Translations under genes and position numbers: made by a program | NCBI GenBank assembly: GCA_964631565.1 | Contig: CAZVYJ010000006.1 | Span: 22,662-86,661 of the forward strand | Reading direction: 5' to 3' | DNA from: CAZVYJ01 sp964631565 | Lineage (GTDB): Bacteria > Planctomycetota > Phycisphaerae > SM23-33 | DNA: 64,000 nt | Shown: one piece after another, positions 54,032 to 62,887 of the stretch | How positions within the stretch are numbered: position 1 is the first letter of the stretch | Layout of the letters: every line of letters starts with the position of its first letter | The notes under the pieces: generated by a model | Database searches by the model: none | What the model saw: the letters and a program-made list of their open reading frames with translations, nothing else | Told to the model about the DNA's origin: nothing

Positions 54032-56698
54032 CTATTTCGCGGCCTTCAGTTTTTCCTCAGCCTGCCTGATCCACTCGTTTATTTCCGGCGTATTGAGATA
54101 TTTCCTGGCAAGTTTGAAGTAAGCGATCGCGTCGCTGTAGTTTTCCTTGTTGAAGGAATCCAGTCCGCGTGCGAGGTTTTCTTCGTAGCGGACCCTGTTT
54201 ATGCGTTCCTTGACTTCTTCGTTGTCGAAGATGGCCTTGGCCTTGTTGTAGTTATCAATCGCCTTTTTCCACTGGCCGTCTTTCAGGGCAGCATCTCCCG
54301 CAGCAAGCAGCGATTCGTAATCCCGCTGCTGCTGCATCGCATCAAGCCGTGCGTCTATCTCGGAATTCCTGGCGGGGTCTATTTCGCGGGCCTCTTCATA
54401 GGCCTTGATCGCTTCATCGTATTTCTTCGCGTCCCTCAGGGCGTCGGCCTCGGCGCGTTTCAGGCCGTAGCGGCAGTCGATTATCTTGGTATTCAGCGGG
54501 TCGTCCTCGCCGAATTTGGAGGCCTCGATGTATTTATCCATGGCCTCCCTGAGCCTGCCCGCCGTAAACAGGACGTCGCCCTCCGAAATCAGCTTTTCCC
54601 GATTGGATTCCTTGTCGAGGTTTTCGAGTTCGTTCTGGGCCTCAGTGTTTTTCATGTACTTGAGGGATTCTTCGAATTTCGCCCGCGCGAGGTCCCTGTT
54701 GCCGGCCTTGAGAGCCTCCTGCCCTTCGCGGAACGCAATGCGGGATTTGAGTATCTTGATCCGGTCGGCAAGTTCGCCCGACGGCTGGATTCTGCAGGCA
54801 TCCTCGACGGCCTTCAGTTCACCCTTCAGGTCGCCGGCCTCCCTGGCGTCTTCAGCCTCTTTCATTGCCTGAGCATAGCCTTTTTCGGTGCCCAGTTTGT
54901 CCAGGGCGGCCCGGGCGGCCTTGCGCAACTCATCAATCTCATCGGCAGTAAGAACGGCTCTGGCCTCCTGCGATTCGAGGATGCTCAGGGCGAGTTCATA
55001 CTGCGACCGGGCCTGCTCATATTTGTTTTCGCCGGTCAGTTTCTCGCCGTCGGCAATGTACTGGTTGTACATGAACCTGATTTCAGACCGGCTTATGTCA
55101 TCACGAAATTCTGATATCTCTTTTTCCCACGGTTTTGTTTCAACGCCGCGCAGGCCGTCTCTGAGAGTCTTTCTGGCTGCCTCGAAGTCGTTCTTCTCAA
55201 AAAGCTCCCGTGCAGCAGTCATGACCTCGTCGTACTTGTGCGCGTTGATGCGGTCGCGGTCGAAGGCTTTTATTTCATCCTGGATGCGCTCGGTTTCCGC
55301 CAGGACATTTTTACGGGTTTTCTGCGCCTGAGTGACCAGCCTGTCTGCTTCGTTCTGTTCGCGCTGGGCATCGGCCCATTTTTTGTCTTTCACCGCCTGG
55401 CGGGCTGCGCTCATGTGCACCATCACCTCGGCAAGAGCAGCCTGGTCGGTTCCCGCAAACTTATCCATGACTCGCTCGAACCATTTGCCGGCTTCGACAT
55501 AATCCCTGCCGTCATAAACTTTCTTCGCCTTGGCGTAGTCCTCGGCGGTTGCGCCGTATTTTTGCCTCTCGCTGTATATCGACAGGCCTATAGCCAGCCC
55601 GATGCCCAGAACGCTGAGCACGATAACGCCAATCAGTATTAACCTGGTCCGCGTAGAAAGCGATCTTTTGGGTATCGGCGCCGTCGCCGGACCTTCATCC
55701 ATAACTTCCAGCTGGTCGGCTTCGTCGCCCGGCGCGCCCCTGGGCCCGGCGACGAGGGCTTCGTCCTCTTCCCGTGCAGGCCGATAATGCCTGTGGCCGC
55801 CGGCAGCCGTCTTCGCACGGGCGGAAAAGTTTCTCTTTATCGCCATGCCGAGTTCTTCCATGTTGGCAAAACGGTCGTCGCGATTCTTGGCCATCATGCG
55901 GGCCACTATCTTTGACAGAGGCTTGGGTATGTCGGGGTTCACCTCGTGAAGCTCAGGAGCCGCAACCGAACTGTTGCCGTGCCACTTCATCCATCGCAGG
56001 GCTTCGCTGTGCTTGTCACGAACGATATCGGCGAATATCTCGTTGAATTTCGGACGTCCCAGCAGCATTTCGTATGCGATGAAGCCCAGCGAATACATGT
56101 CGGCCCGGCCGTCAACATCCCCGCCCTCGAACAGCTCCGGAGCCATGTACTTTGTCGTGCCGAGCACCATGGAGGTCTGCCCGGTTTTGCTCGCGGCGAC
56201 GCCGAAGTCGAATATTTTCGGCCTCAGCCCCTCGGCGATGATGATGTTCGCCGGCTTCAGGTCGCGGTGAATGATATCAGCGGAATGAACCTCGTGCAGG
56301 GTGGCCGCCAGCCGCCATAAGACCTGCAGGACGGCCTTGGTCTCGATGGGACCGTTGGTGTCGCGAATGATCGTTTCGAGCGTATGGCCCTCAACGTATT
56401 CCATGACTATGAACAGTCCGCGCTCGTCCTCTATCAGCTCGTGGATGGAGATAACCTCCGCGCCGAGCTTTGCGAGCCTCTGGGCCTCGCGGCGGAAACG
56501 CGTCATGAAATCCGCGTTGTCCGCAAGATGCGACGATATCTGCTTGATCGCCACGAACCGGTCAAGAAATGCGTCGTAGCCCTTGTACACCAGCGCCTGG
56601 CCGCCGGAGCCGATGCGCTCGCGGATCTCGTACTTGCCTATTTTCGTCCCGACAGGCAGGCCTATCGAGCCGCCGCTGTTCGATTGTTCATTCGCCAT
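54032..56698 (-). CDS. Membrane Ser/Thr protein kinase with TPR-rich exported domain
   Basis: 888 aa from the ATG at 56698, with AGGG 8 nt upstream. Kinase domain at about residues 15-290: IGSGGQALVYKG, VAIKQI (catalytic Lys), IIHRDLKPANIII, FDFGVAA and APELFEGGDVDGRADMYSLG. A membrane helix at about 350-372 leads to a helical, TPR-like region of 500 residues (repeated ALKAGNRDLARAKFEESLKY-type units). The kinase is cytosolic, and the TPR region is on the other side. Its likely readers are the FHA domains in the same locus. Confidence 0.88.
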   Translation of the reverse strand: MANEQSNSGGSIGLPVGTKIGKYEIRERIGSGGQALVYKGYDAFLDRFVAIKQISSHLADNADFMTRFRREAQRLAKLGAEVISIHELIEDERGLFIVMEYVEGHTLETIIRDTNGPIETKAVLQVLWRLAATLHEVHSADIIHRDLKPANIIIAEGLRPKIFDFGVAASKTGQTSMVLGTTKYMAPELFEGGDVDGRADMYSLGFIAYEMLLGRPKFNEIFADIVRDKHSEALRWMKWHGNSSVAAPELHEVNPDIPKPLSKIVARMMAKNRDDRFANMEELGMAIKRNFSARAKTAAGGHRHYRPAREEDEALVAGPRGAPGDEADQLEVMDEGPATAPIPKRSLSTRTRLILIGVIVLSVLGIGLAIGLSIYSERQKYGATAEDYAKAKKVYDGRDYVEAGKWFERVMDKFAGTDQAALAEVMVHMSAARQAVKDKKWADAQREQNEADRLVTQAQKTRKNVLAETERIQDEIKAFDRDRINAHKYDEVMTAARELFEKNDFEAARKTLRDGLRGVETKPWEKEISEFRDDISRSEIRFMYNQYIADGEKLTGENKYEQARSQYELALSILESQEARAVLTADEIDELRKAARAALDKLGTEKGYAQAMKEAEDAREAGDLKGELKAVEDACRIQPSGELADRIKILKSRIAFREGQEALKAGNRDLARAKFEESLKYMKNTEAQNELENLDKESNREKLISEGDVLFTAGRLREAMDKYIEASKFGEDDPLNTKIIDCRYGLKRAEADALRDAKKYDEAIKAYEEAREIDPARNSEIDARLDAMQQQRDYESLLAAGDAALKDGQWKKAIDNYNKAKAIFDNEEVKERINRVRYEENLARGLDSFNKENYSDAIAYFKLARKYLNTPEINEWIRQAEEKLKAAK

Positions 56699-56747
56699 CA
56701 ATGTTTCCCTGACACAGTAATATTACGCCCGCTCCGACCCGGCGGCG

Positions 56748-57683
56748 CTATTCGCCGAGTGCATGCGGAAATTCTTCCGTTTCAATGAAATCCTGCGAGC
56801 CTTCATTGGTCAGCCGGCAGTGCGCATACATATTCAGCCCGTACTGGCCCGGCGCGAAATCCAGCTTCTCTCCGTCTTCCAGTTTTGAAAACACCCATGC
56901 GGCATAAGGCACGGCCAGGTAGAAAGTATGTTTTACCTTTACGCGCAGGTCTTCCGACTCGCCGTACTGCTCACCGTCGGCCGGCGGCTCCAATTCAACT
57001 TCAGTATACCGCCTGGCGTAGGCGAGTTTGCGGCCCATGCCGTCGCTGACGCGTTCCGGCAGCTGCTTGTCGTAACAGGAGTACAGATGCTCCATGCCGC
57101 TGACGATGTCGCCGGCGTCCGCCGCGGGATATTCGCGATATCCGCACGACACCGGCAGGACCGCCCAGACGGCGGCATTTTTGATGCGGAGCATCTTGCC
57201 CGAAGAGTCGGCGTCAGGATCGACGACGTTCCACGGCTCGCTGTCGCTGAATTCGAGAGGCACGGTCACTATCGCGCTGCGGGCTGCACAGAACGCGGAA
57301 TAATTCACGCATATGTTGCCGCCCATCAGCATCGAGGCCTGGACCATCAGCAGCGTGACGAACAGCGCGAAAGGCAGAACCAGCGCGAACTCGACGATAA
57401 TCGCGCCGTCCTCGCCGCTGCGCACCTGCCGCATGGCCGCACTGAGGCGGACGAACATCGACAGAATAACCGCCAGCGCCACGGCCGAGCCGAAGGCGAT
57501 AATCGCGGAAATCACAAAGATGCGGCTGGTGACGGCCTGAGCGAGCCACTCGCCCTCGCCCGCCGACGACAGCGGACCGGCGGCCATAACAAGCACGATC
57601 GCCGCCGGCACGGCGAAAACGCAGAGCGGCAGCAGCCTGCGCCACCCGCCGGTTCTGTCATTTTGTCGCGTGCCTTCGGTCAT
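56748..57683 (-). CDS. TadE-like protein with extra N-terminal membrane helices
   Basis: 311 aa. Two membrane helices at about 18-37 and 53-75 precede a TadE-like segment, GEDGAIIVEFALVLPFALFV (residues about 92-112). The C-terminal half is exported and contains CGYREYPAADAG. Ordinary TadE begins at the pilin-like helix, so the extra two helices are unusual. It lies 3 nt after the prepilin peptidase and 49 nt before the kinase. Confidence 0.7.
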   Translation of the reverse strand: MTEGTRQNDRTGGWRRLLPLCVFAVPAAIVLVMAAGPLSSAGEGEWLAQAVTSRIFVISAIIAFGSAVALAVILSMFVRLSAAMRQVRSGEDGAIIVEFALVLPFALFVTLLMVQASMLMGGNICVNYSAFCAARSAIVTVPLEFSDSEPWNVVDPDADSSGKMLRIKNAAVWAVLPVSCGYREYPAADAGDIVSGMEHLYSCYDKQLPERVSDGMGRKLAYARRYTEVELEPPADGEQYGESEDLRVKVKHTFYLAVPYAAWVFSKLEDGEKLDFAPGQYGLNMYAHCRLTNEGSQDFIETEEFPHALGE

Positions 57684-57686
57684 TGT

Positions 57687-58265
57687 TCATATTCCCAACA
57701 GTAAAGTCGGCGCGCCCGGCCCCTGCCAGGCTGCCCAGACAAGTGCGACGGCCGCCCCTATGCACATCGCCAGCCCTATCGGAACCTTCGGGCTGTCTGT
57801 AACGTCAGGGCCGATGGGCTTGCCCGGCGTGAATGCGAGGTAAACCGTCCGGCCGACCCGCTTGAGCGTTCGTATCAGGACACGTTTATGCGCGGCGACG
57901 ATAATCGCCATAATCGCCGCGACAGCGAACCCGTAAAACATCGCCGACAGCACAAACCGCCAGCCGCTCAGGGCGCCGACGGCGGCCATCAGCTTCGCGT
58001 CGCCCGCGCCGACGCCGCCGCAAAGCCAGAACGCCAGCATCGGCAGAAAGCCCGCCGCCAGCCCCGCCGCCGAGCCGGCGAAGCCCATCACGCCGGCATT
58101 CTCGCCGGCGTAAAGCCCGACCAGCGCATGACCGACCATGCCGACGACTATCGCGGGATAAGTCACGATGTTCGGAATCTTGCCTTTCCGGACATCAGTA
58201 ACACTGCTCGCGACAAGCACGACAGCCAGCACGCAAAATGCCCAGAGATTCAGCAGGTCAGGCAC
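57687..58265 (-). CDS. tadV: Type IV prepilin peptidase (TadV/CpaA-like)
   Basis: 192 aa from the GTG at 58265, chosen because GAGAGG lies 6 nt upstream; a TTG at 58289 is the longer alternative. About six membrane helices. The two catalytic Asp residues of the A24 aspartic peptidase family appear in SSVTDVRKGKIPN and GGVGAGDAKLMAA. It cleaves Flp pilin leaders at the inner membrane. It sits directly after the pilin genes. Confidence 0.87.
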   Translation of the reverse strand: MPDLLNLWAFCVLAVVLVASSVTDVRKGKIPNIVTYPAIVVGMVGHALVGLYAGENAGVMGFAGSAAGLAAGFLPMLAFWLCGGVGAGDAKLMAAVGALSGWRFVLSAMFYGFAVAAIMAIIVAAHKRVLIRTLKRVGRTVYLAFTPGKPIGPDVTDSPKVPIGLAMCIGAAVALVWAAWQGPGAPTLLLGI

Positions 58266-58298
58266 GGCCGTCCTCTCGCATCGCCGCAATAAATAAAA

Positions 58299-58502
58299 TC
58301 AGTTGGTCGTTCCTTCTTCGGCGCTGCTTTTTACGTTGCCGAACAATTCGTACATCCAATCCTTTATTTCATTGCGGAAGATAATAACGATAGCAAGCAG
58401 AGGCAGCGCGATGGCCGCGATAATCAGGATGTACTCGACCATGTCTGCGCCCTGCTGGTCGCGATGGAAGGCAAGAATTTTCGATTTCAGCTTTTTCAGC
58501 AT
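58299..58502 (-). CDS. flp: Flp-type type IVb pilin (first copy)
   Basis: 67 aa. A short basic leader ending DQQG, then ADMVEYILIIAAIALPLLA, with Glu at +5 and the Flp pilin motif. Cleavage after the Gly by TadV is predicted. The C-terminal tail is short and charged. It lies 33 nt upstream of tadV and about 62 nt downstream of the second pilin. Confidence 0.9.
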   Translation of the reverse strand: MLKKLKSKILAFHRDQQGADMVEYILIIAAIALPLLAIVIIFRNEIKDWMYELFGNVKSSAEEGTTN

Positions 58503-58564
58503 TATTCACCTCAATAAATAGTCTGGTTGAATTTTTTCGAATTTTTTCCGACCTGCCGCGAGGG

Positions 58565-58750
58565 TTATGGAAACGGCAGCGTCTCCGTAAAAGTTATCAT
58601 GCGATAATATTCCACAAACACAGCCAGCATGTGCCACAGCGCCCATATCATGGGCAGTGCGAAGCCCGCCAGTAAAAGCACGTACTCCACGCTCGACTGG
58701 CCCTGCTGGTCGGCGGCGAATCGCAGCAATGTTTTGCGCAGCAATGTCAT
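58565..58750 (-). CDS. Flp-type pilin (second copy)
   Basis: 61 aa from the ATG at 58750 (MTLLRKTLLRFAADQQGQSS). The leader ends QQG and is followed by QSSVEYVLLLAGFALPMIW, again with Glu in the +5 region, then a second hydrophobic patch around WHMLAVFVEYYRM. Differs from the first pilin in the exported part, suggesting a minor or alternative subunit. It lies 10 nt after cpaF2. Confidence 0.82.
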   Translation of the reverse strand: MTLLRKTLLRFAADQQGQSSVEYVLLLAGFALPMIWALWHMLAVFVEYYRMITFTETLPFP

Positions 58751-58760
58751 CAGGCGGTTC

Positions 58761-59900
58761 CTATCCGGCTGAGAATATCTTTTTCGTAAGTTCGCACTGG
58801 TCCTGCAGCACGCGGACCTTCGGCTCGTCGACAAACGCCGACTTCGCGCCGGTCCAGACCAGGGTTCCCCGGCCGGCCTTGTTCTGCGGGTCAAGTTTGT
58901 AGACGAACATATCCTGCAGGCGGTACTTGCCGTCGTCGCCGAGCGGCAGGACCTCGGAAATCTGCGTGAGCCTGCGGCTGCCGTCGTTGAAGCGGCTGAC
59001 CAGCACGATTACATCCGTCGCGGAGGCAATCTGCGCCCGCAGGGCATGCAGCGGAAGCTCAATGTCGCTCATCATCGCCATCGTTTCGAGCCGGCTGAGC
59101 ACGTCGGCTGCGGAATTGGCGTGCAGGGTTGACATGCTGCCGGCATGGCCGGACGTCATCGCCTGGATCATGTCCAGCGCCTCGCCGCCTCGCACCTCGC
59201 CGATGATTATCCGGTCCGGTCTGAGCCGAAGCGACGAGCGGAACAAGTCGCTTATGCCCACCTCGCCGCGGCCCCAGCGGTCCGCGTGGCGGGCCTCCAG
59301 CGAAATTACATGCTCCTGCTGAAGCTCAAGCTCGGATGAGTCTTCTATGGTGACTATCCGCTGATTGTGCGGTATGAACGTGCTGAGTACGTTGAGCAGG
59401 CATGTCTTGCCGCTGCTTGTGCCGCCGGCGACGAGGATGTTCTTCTCGGCAAGGACGGCTATTTTAAGATATTCCATCGTCTCCGGGGTCCACGAGCCGA
59501 GTTTCAGCAGGTTTTCGGCGTCGAACATCGCCTTGGAGAACTTGCGGATTGTCATGCACAGGCCGGTCCGACAGAGAGGCGGCAGGACGACGTGAACCCT
59601 GCTCCCGTCCGGCAGCCGCGAATCGATAAGCGGCTGCTCGGCGGTCATGCGTTTGCCGGTGTACTGCAGGACGTTGCGGACCGCGGCAAGGAGCGACTCG
59701 GCGTCGTCGAAACGGGCGTCGGTGCGGACGAGCCGGCCTTCGCGCTCGACGTATATCTCGTCGGGCGAGTTTATCATGATTTCCGCCACGGACGGGTCGT
59801 GCATAAACGGCTCTATGGGCGCGAGAAAATGCTCCACCGTCGTTTCGAAGATACCACGGGCGTCGCCGCCCGCCTTGCCTGACTGAGTAATGTCGCCCAT
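58761..59900 (-). CDS. CpaF/TadA-type secretion ATPase (second copy)
   Basis: 379 aa from the ATG at 59900 (MGDITQSGKAGGDARG). Standard CpaF with Walker A VAGGTSSGKTCLLN, RIIIGEVRGGEALDMI and SGHAGSMSTLHAN. It has no FHA domain, unlike the first ATPase. It leads the pilin-tadV block. Whether the two ATPases serve one pilus (assembly and retraction) or two is not shown. Confidence 0.88.
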   Translation of the reverse strand: MGDITQSGKAGGDARGIFETTVEHFLAPIEPFMHDPSVAEIMINSPDEIYVEREGRLVRTDARFDDAESLLAAVRNVLQYTGKRMTAEQPLIDSRLPDGSRVHVVLPPLCRTGLCMTIRKFSKAMFDAENLLKLGSWTPETMEYLKIAVLAEKNILVAGGTSSGKTCLLNVLSTFIPHNQRIVTIEDSSELELQQEHVISLEARHADRWGRGEVGISDLFRSSLRLRPDRIIIGEVRGGEALDMIQAMTSGHAGSMSTLHANSAADVLSRLETMAMMSDIELPLHALRAQIASATDVIVLVSRFNDGSRRLTQISEVLPLGDDGKYRLQDMFVYKLDPQNKAGRGTLVWTGAKSAFVDEPKVRVLQDQCELTKKIFSAG

Positions 59901-60132
59901 ATTATGCGTCCTTGCTTTGCGCGCACGGACCAACCGTAGCTTCGCAGCATATAAAGGTTAACGCATGCATCCTTGCATTTATGGCAGCCTCTAACGCTTT
60001 TTTCCAATCAGCGGCTGCTTATAATGTAAATCGTGCATATCCCCACGGCAAGTTGAATCCAATTCACAAAAACCCATCCTCAAGCCATAGCACAAACAAA
60101 TACTTACATAATCCCCGCCGATGCCGCAGCCG

Positions 60133-61539
60133 CTACTCCAGAATAACCTCCTCCTTGTACGCCGGAACCATGACGTTCCAGCCGGTCTTGCCGCGAAGGT
60201 GCTCGCCGAACGCTTTTGCGCTCTCGGCTTCGCCGTGAACGACAAATACGCAGCGAGGCGTCTTTTTCATGCTCATCAGCCAGCTTGTCAGCTCGTCGCG
60301 GTCGGCGTGCGCGGAGAAGCCGTTGACCCGCTCGATGCGGGCCTTCACCTGCCGCATCTCGCCGTGAATTCTTACTTCCGGCGCACCGTCCAGCACCTGC
60401 CTGCCCAGCGTTCCTGCCGCCTGGTAGCCCACGAACAATATCGTGTTCTTCGGATCGGAAATGGTATTCACCAGGTGGTGTTTTATCCGGCCGCCAGTGC
60501 ACATGCCCGAACCCGCGATGATTATCGCCGGCCCGGTTATGTCGTTGATGGCCTTGGACTCCTTCGTGCTGGAAGTCATCGTAAGGCCGGGCAGGTCGAA
60601 CGGCGAATGCCGACCGCTGACCAGGCGGGTCATCTCACGGTCGAACAGTTCGGGATGCTCGGAGAAAACGTTGGTGATTTTTATCGCCATCGGGCTGTCG
60701 AGGAATATTTTCAGTTCCGGAATCTTCCCGGCCATCAGCAGCTCGTTGAGGTGATAGAGCAGGTCCTGGCTTCGCTCCAGCGCAAAACTGGGCACAACGA
60801 GTTTGCCGCCGGCCTGCACCGTCTCGTTGATCACCTTCGCGAGCCTGGCGTTGATGTCCTCCGGCGGATGGTGGACGCGGTCGCCGTAAGTGGACTCGAC
60901 GAGAATATAGTCCGCGCCTTCGACTATCGCCGGGTCGTGGATAATGGGCATGTTTCGCCGCCCGATGTCGCCGGAGAAGAGTATTTTCCGCGTTTCGCCG
61001 TGCCTTTCGATTTCGAGGCAGATAAACGACGAGCCGAACACGTGCCCCGCGTCAAGGAACGTCGCGTGGGTGCCCCGGCCGATCTTGCGAGGCTTGTCGT
61101 AGCGAATGTGATGAAACAGCGGTTCGACGCGCTGGGCGTCTTCGACCGTATAAAGCGGCTCGACGGGGCGCGGGCTGGTGCGGCCTTCCCTGGCGTGACG
61201 TTTCAATTTGAACGCGGCGTCTTCTTCCTGTATGTGGGCCGCATCCATCATGATTATCTGGGCTATCTCCGCCGTCGGGGCCGTGCAGTATATCTCGCCA
61301 CGGAAACCGTCCTTCACCAGCTTGGGCAGCAGGCCGCAGTGGTCCAGGTGGGCGTGGGTAAGCAGGACGGCGTTGATTTTTCTGGGGTCGACGGGAAACG
61401 GCTCCCAGTTGCGGCCCGCAAACTGTCTTTCCTGGTACAGCCCGCAGTCTATCAGAAGCCTCAAGCCGTCTACTTCAAGATAGAATCTCGAACCGGTAAC
61501 GTTCTGGGCGGCGCCCAGGAAAGACAACTTGATATCCAT
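60133..61539 (-). CDS. MBL-fold beta-CASP nuclease (RNase J/CPSF-like)
   Basis: 468 aa from the ATG at 61539 (MDIKLSFLGAAQNVTGSRF), with GAGG 6 nt upstream. Metal-binding HAHLDHCG is near residue 62. The beta-CASP domain and a C-terminal RMMBL domain follow, seen as SGDIGRRNMP, the 'STYGDR' segment, SGMCTGGRIKHHLV and GFSAHADRDELTSW. Relatives are RNA-processing exo- or endonucleases; the RNA target is unknown. It is transcribed alone, away from the Tad block. Confidence 0.85.
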   Translation of the reverse strand: MDIKLSFLGAAQNVTGSRFYLEVDGLRLLIDCGLYQERQFAGRNWEPFPVDPRKINAVLLTHAHLDHCGLLPKLVKDGFRGEIYCTAPTAEIAQIIMMDAAHIQEEDAAFKLKRHAREGRTSPRPVEPLYTVEDAQRVEPLFHHIRYDKPRKIGRGTHATFLDAGHVFGSSFICLEIERHGETRKILFSGDIGRRNMPIIHDPAIVEGADYILVESTYGDRVHHPPEDINARLAKVINETVQAGGKLVVPSFALERSQDLLYHLNELLMAGKIPELKIFLDSPMAIKITNVFSEHPELFDREMTRLVSGRHSPFDLPGLTMTSSTKESKAINDITGPAIIIAGSGMCTGGRIKHHLVNTISDPKNTILFVGYQAAGTLGRQVLDGAPEVRIHGEMRQVKARIERVNGFSAHADRDELTSWLMSMKKTPRCVFVVHGEAESAKAFGEHLRGKTGWNVMVPAYKEEVILE

Positions 61540-61695
61540 CACGTTCCTCTTGAAAAGCCCGTCAAAAATCACGTGATGATTCTAGCCGCTGGCGATGAGA
61601 CAGGCAAGCCGAGAACCACACCAACCCCGCAAACCATGTGATATTTAGCCGTACGTGGAAGTGACGGCCGTGGACGGAGCGGCCGGAGTTACAGC

Positions 61696-61806
61696 TCACT
61701 TCTTCAGGACCTGAACGATGTTTCCGGGCAGAATGTCGGGTATATGATGGTTATGAAAGATGTCACCGGCGCCCGCTATGACCGCATGACGACGACGGCG
61801 GTTCAC
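61696..61806 (-). CDS. Possible coupled small ORF after CBM48 gene a
   Basis: 36 aa, GTG start at 61806 overlapping the TGA of the CBM48 gene (GTGA), then an arginine-rich start and GDIFHNHHIPDILPG, ending VQVLKK. The overlap suggests coupling, but the length is small and no family is recognised. It could instead be a degenerate end of an older gene. Confidence 0.3.
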   Translation of the reverse strand: MNRRRRHAVIAGAGDIFHNHHIPDILPGNIVQVLKK

Positions 61807-62126
61807 GCGGCGGCCTGAGCCCGTACAACAGCGGCACGATGAACGGAATCGGACTGCTGTGGTATGTGCAACACACTGTCAGGCCCAAACGGGCCGTACT
61901 CGACGCCGAAGGCCGCATAGTCCGTGAACCACTGGCCATCGGCAATGTAGCGGAACCTGTGGTCGCCGGGCGGCAGCAGCAGGCCCGCACGCCACCACCC
62001 ATCGCCCGTTGGCGTCATGCGAAGCTCGTTCGCCCGCCAGTCGTTGAAGGTTCCGGCGAGGTAGACTTCGCAAGCCCGCGGCCTGTAGAAGCGGAATGAG
62101 GCATAATGCCCGTTCACGTCCACCAT
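61803..62126 (-). CDS. Stand-alone CBM48/AMPK-beta-like protein a
   Basis: 107 aa, a single glycogen-binding (CBM48) domain: YLAGTFNDWRANELRM, DGWWRAGLLLPPGDHRF and YIADGQWFTDY. The carbohydrate-stacking Trp residues are conserved, but no enzyme is attached. An AGGGAGA ribosome site lies upstream. It follows its paralogue b by 14 nt and may target or cap glycogen, or act as a scaffold (inference). Confidence 0.8.
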   Translation of the reverse strand: MVDVNGHYASFRFYRPRACEVYLAGTFNDWRANELRMTPTGDGWWRAGLLLPPGDHRFRYIADGQWFTDYAAFGVEYGPFGPDSVLHIPQQSDSVHRAAVVRAQAAA

Positions 62127-62140
62127 GATTCAACGTCTCC

Positions 62141-62419
62141 CTATGCATCTATGCGAGCAACGGAGTTCATGGTGCCGAATGGGTTAGGGGCCCACTCGCT
62201 GTGGTCCGGATCGGTCACCCAGGCACCATCCACGAGGAACTTGTACTGGCATGCGCCGTTCGTCAACGGCACGTCAATTGCGTAGGCCCCGTCCCACTGC
62301 TTCCGCATTCTCACCGGACGCCAGTCGCTGAAATCGCCGGCGATCTCGACCTTCTGCGCCTTGCCGTGAGGCACATATCGGAACCGGATCGCCTTCTTCC
62401 GTGGTACTTTGTAGAACAT
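62141..62419 (-). CDS. Stand-alone CBM48/AMPK-beta-like protein b
   Basis: 92 aa from the ATG at 62419 (MFYKVPRKKAIRFRYVPHG), with AGGAG 6 nt upstream. CBM48 core: VEIAGDFSDWRPVRM, DGAYAIDVPLTNGACQYKF and VDGAWVTDPDHSEWAPNPFG. It has a basic N-terminal extension absent from protein a. Together with protein a it forms a two-gene unit of glycogen-binding domains without enzymes. Confidence 0.82.
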   Translation of the reverse strand: MFYKVPRKKAIRFRYVPHGKAQKVEIAGDFSDWRPVRMRKQWDGAYAIDVPLTNGACQYKFLVDGAWVTDPDHSEWAPNPFGTMNSVARIDA

Positions 62420-62520
62420 TGACAGCTCCTTACCTACAAAACAAACTGAGTCATGCAGCACGACAGACCAGATCGTTGCGGCCGGTACGGGTGGAAGATG
62501 AGGTCTCGCGGCGCGACTTG

Positions 62521-62625
62521 TTATTGCCCAGCAGTTCGGATTCGCCTGCCAAGGCACACCCGGTAGCCGAAGATCCACAACACGACCAGGACCAGGGCGG
62601 CGAGTCCCCAGAGAACCCACGCCAT
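62521..62625 (-). CDS. Possible 34-aa single-pass membrane peptide
   Basis: Minus-strand ATG at 62625 to TAA at 62521. MAWVLWGLAALVLVVLWIFG is a membrane helix, followed by a basic tail (RRIRTAGQ). No good ribosome site is seen. Placed upstream of the CBM48 pair and downstream of hsp20, so possibly part of the stress unit. Confidence 0.35.
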   Translation of the reverse strand: MAWVLWGLAALVLVVLWIFGYRVCLGRRIRTAGQ

Positions 62626-62763
62626 CGTCTCAGCACCAAAACCACGCCAAGGCCATGCCGCAAAGGATCAGGGAGATACGGCGCCTGTCACCTTGCCTAT
62701 GCCTGCTCACCTCCTACAATGGATGCCTTGAAAGGCGTAGTTGCAGGGGGTGGCGATGCCTCG

Positions 62764-62810
62764 CGGCCTGTCCGCGCGGAAGCGTTTCGCTCCTGCGCGC
62801 GGACAGGCCG
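62764..62810. repeat. 15-bp perfect inverted repeat downstream of hsp20
   Basis: Arms 62764-62778 and 62796-62810, loop 17 nt, very GC-rich. There is no T-tract on either strand, so it is not a classical terminator. It may stabilise the hsp20 transcript end or separate it from the CBM48 genes. Confidence 0.6.
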
Positions 62811-62887
62811 TAGAGTCCCCGAGCGTTCGTTCGAAACGGACAAGAAGACCACCCGCTGACAGTCGCCGCGACCGCAAACGCGCCGCT

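Noticed and set aside
60121..61641. 506-codon plus-strand frame opposite the MBL nuclease
   Set aside because: Shadow of a gene with intact metal-binding motifs.
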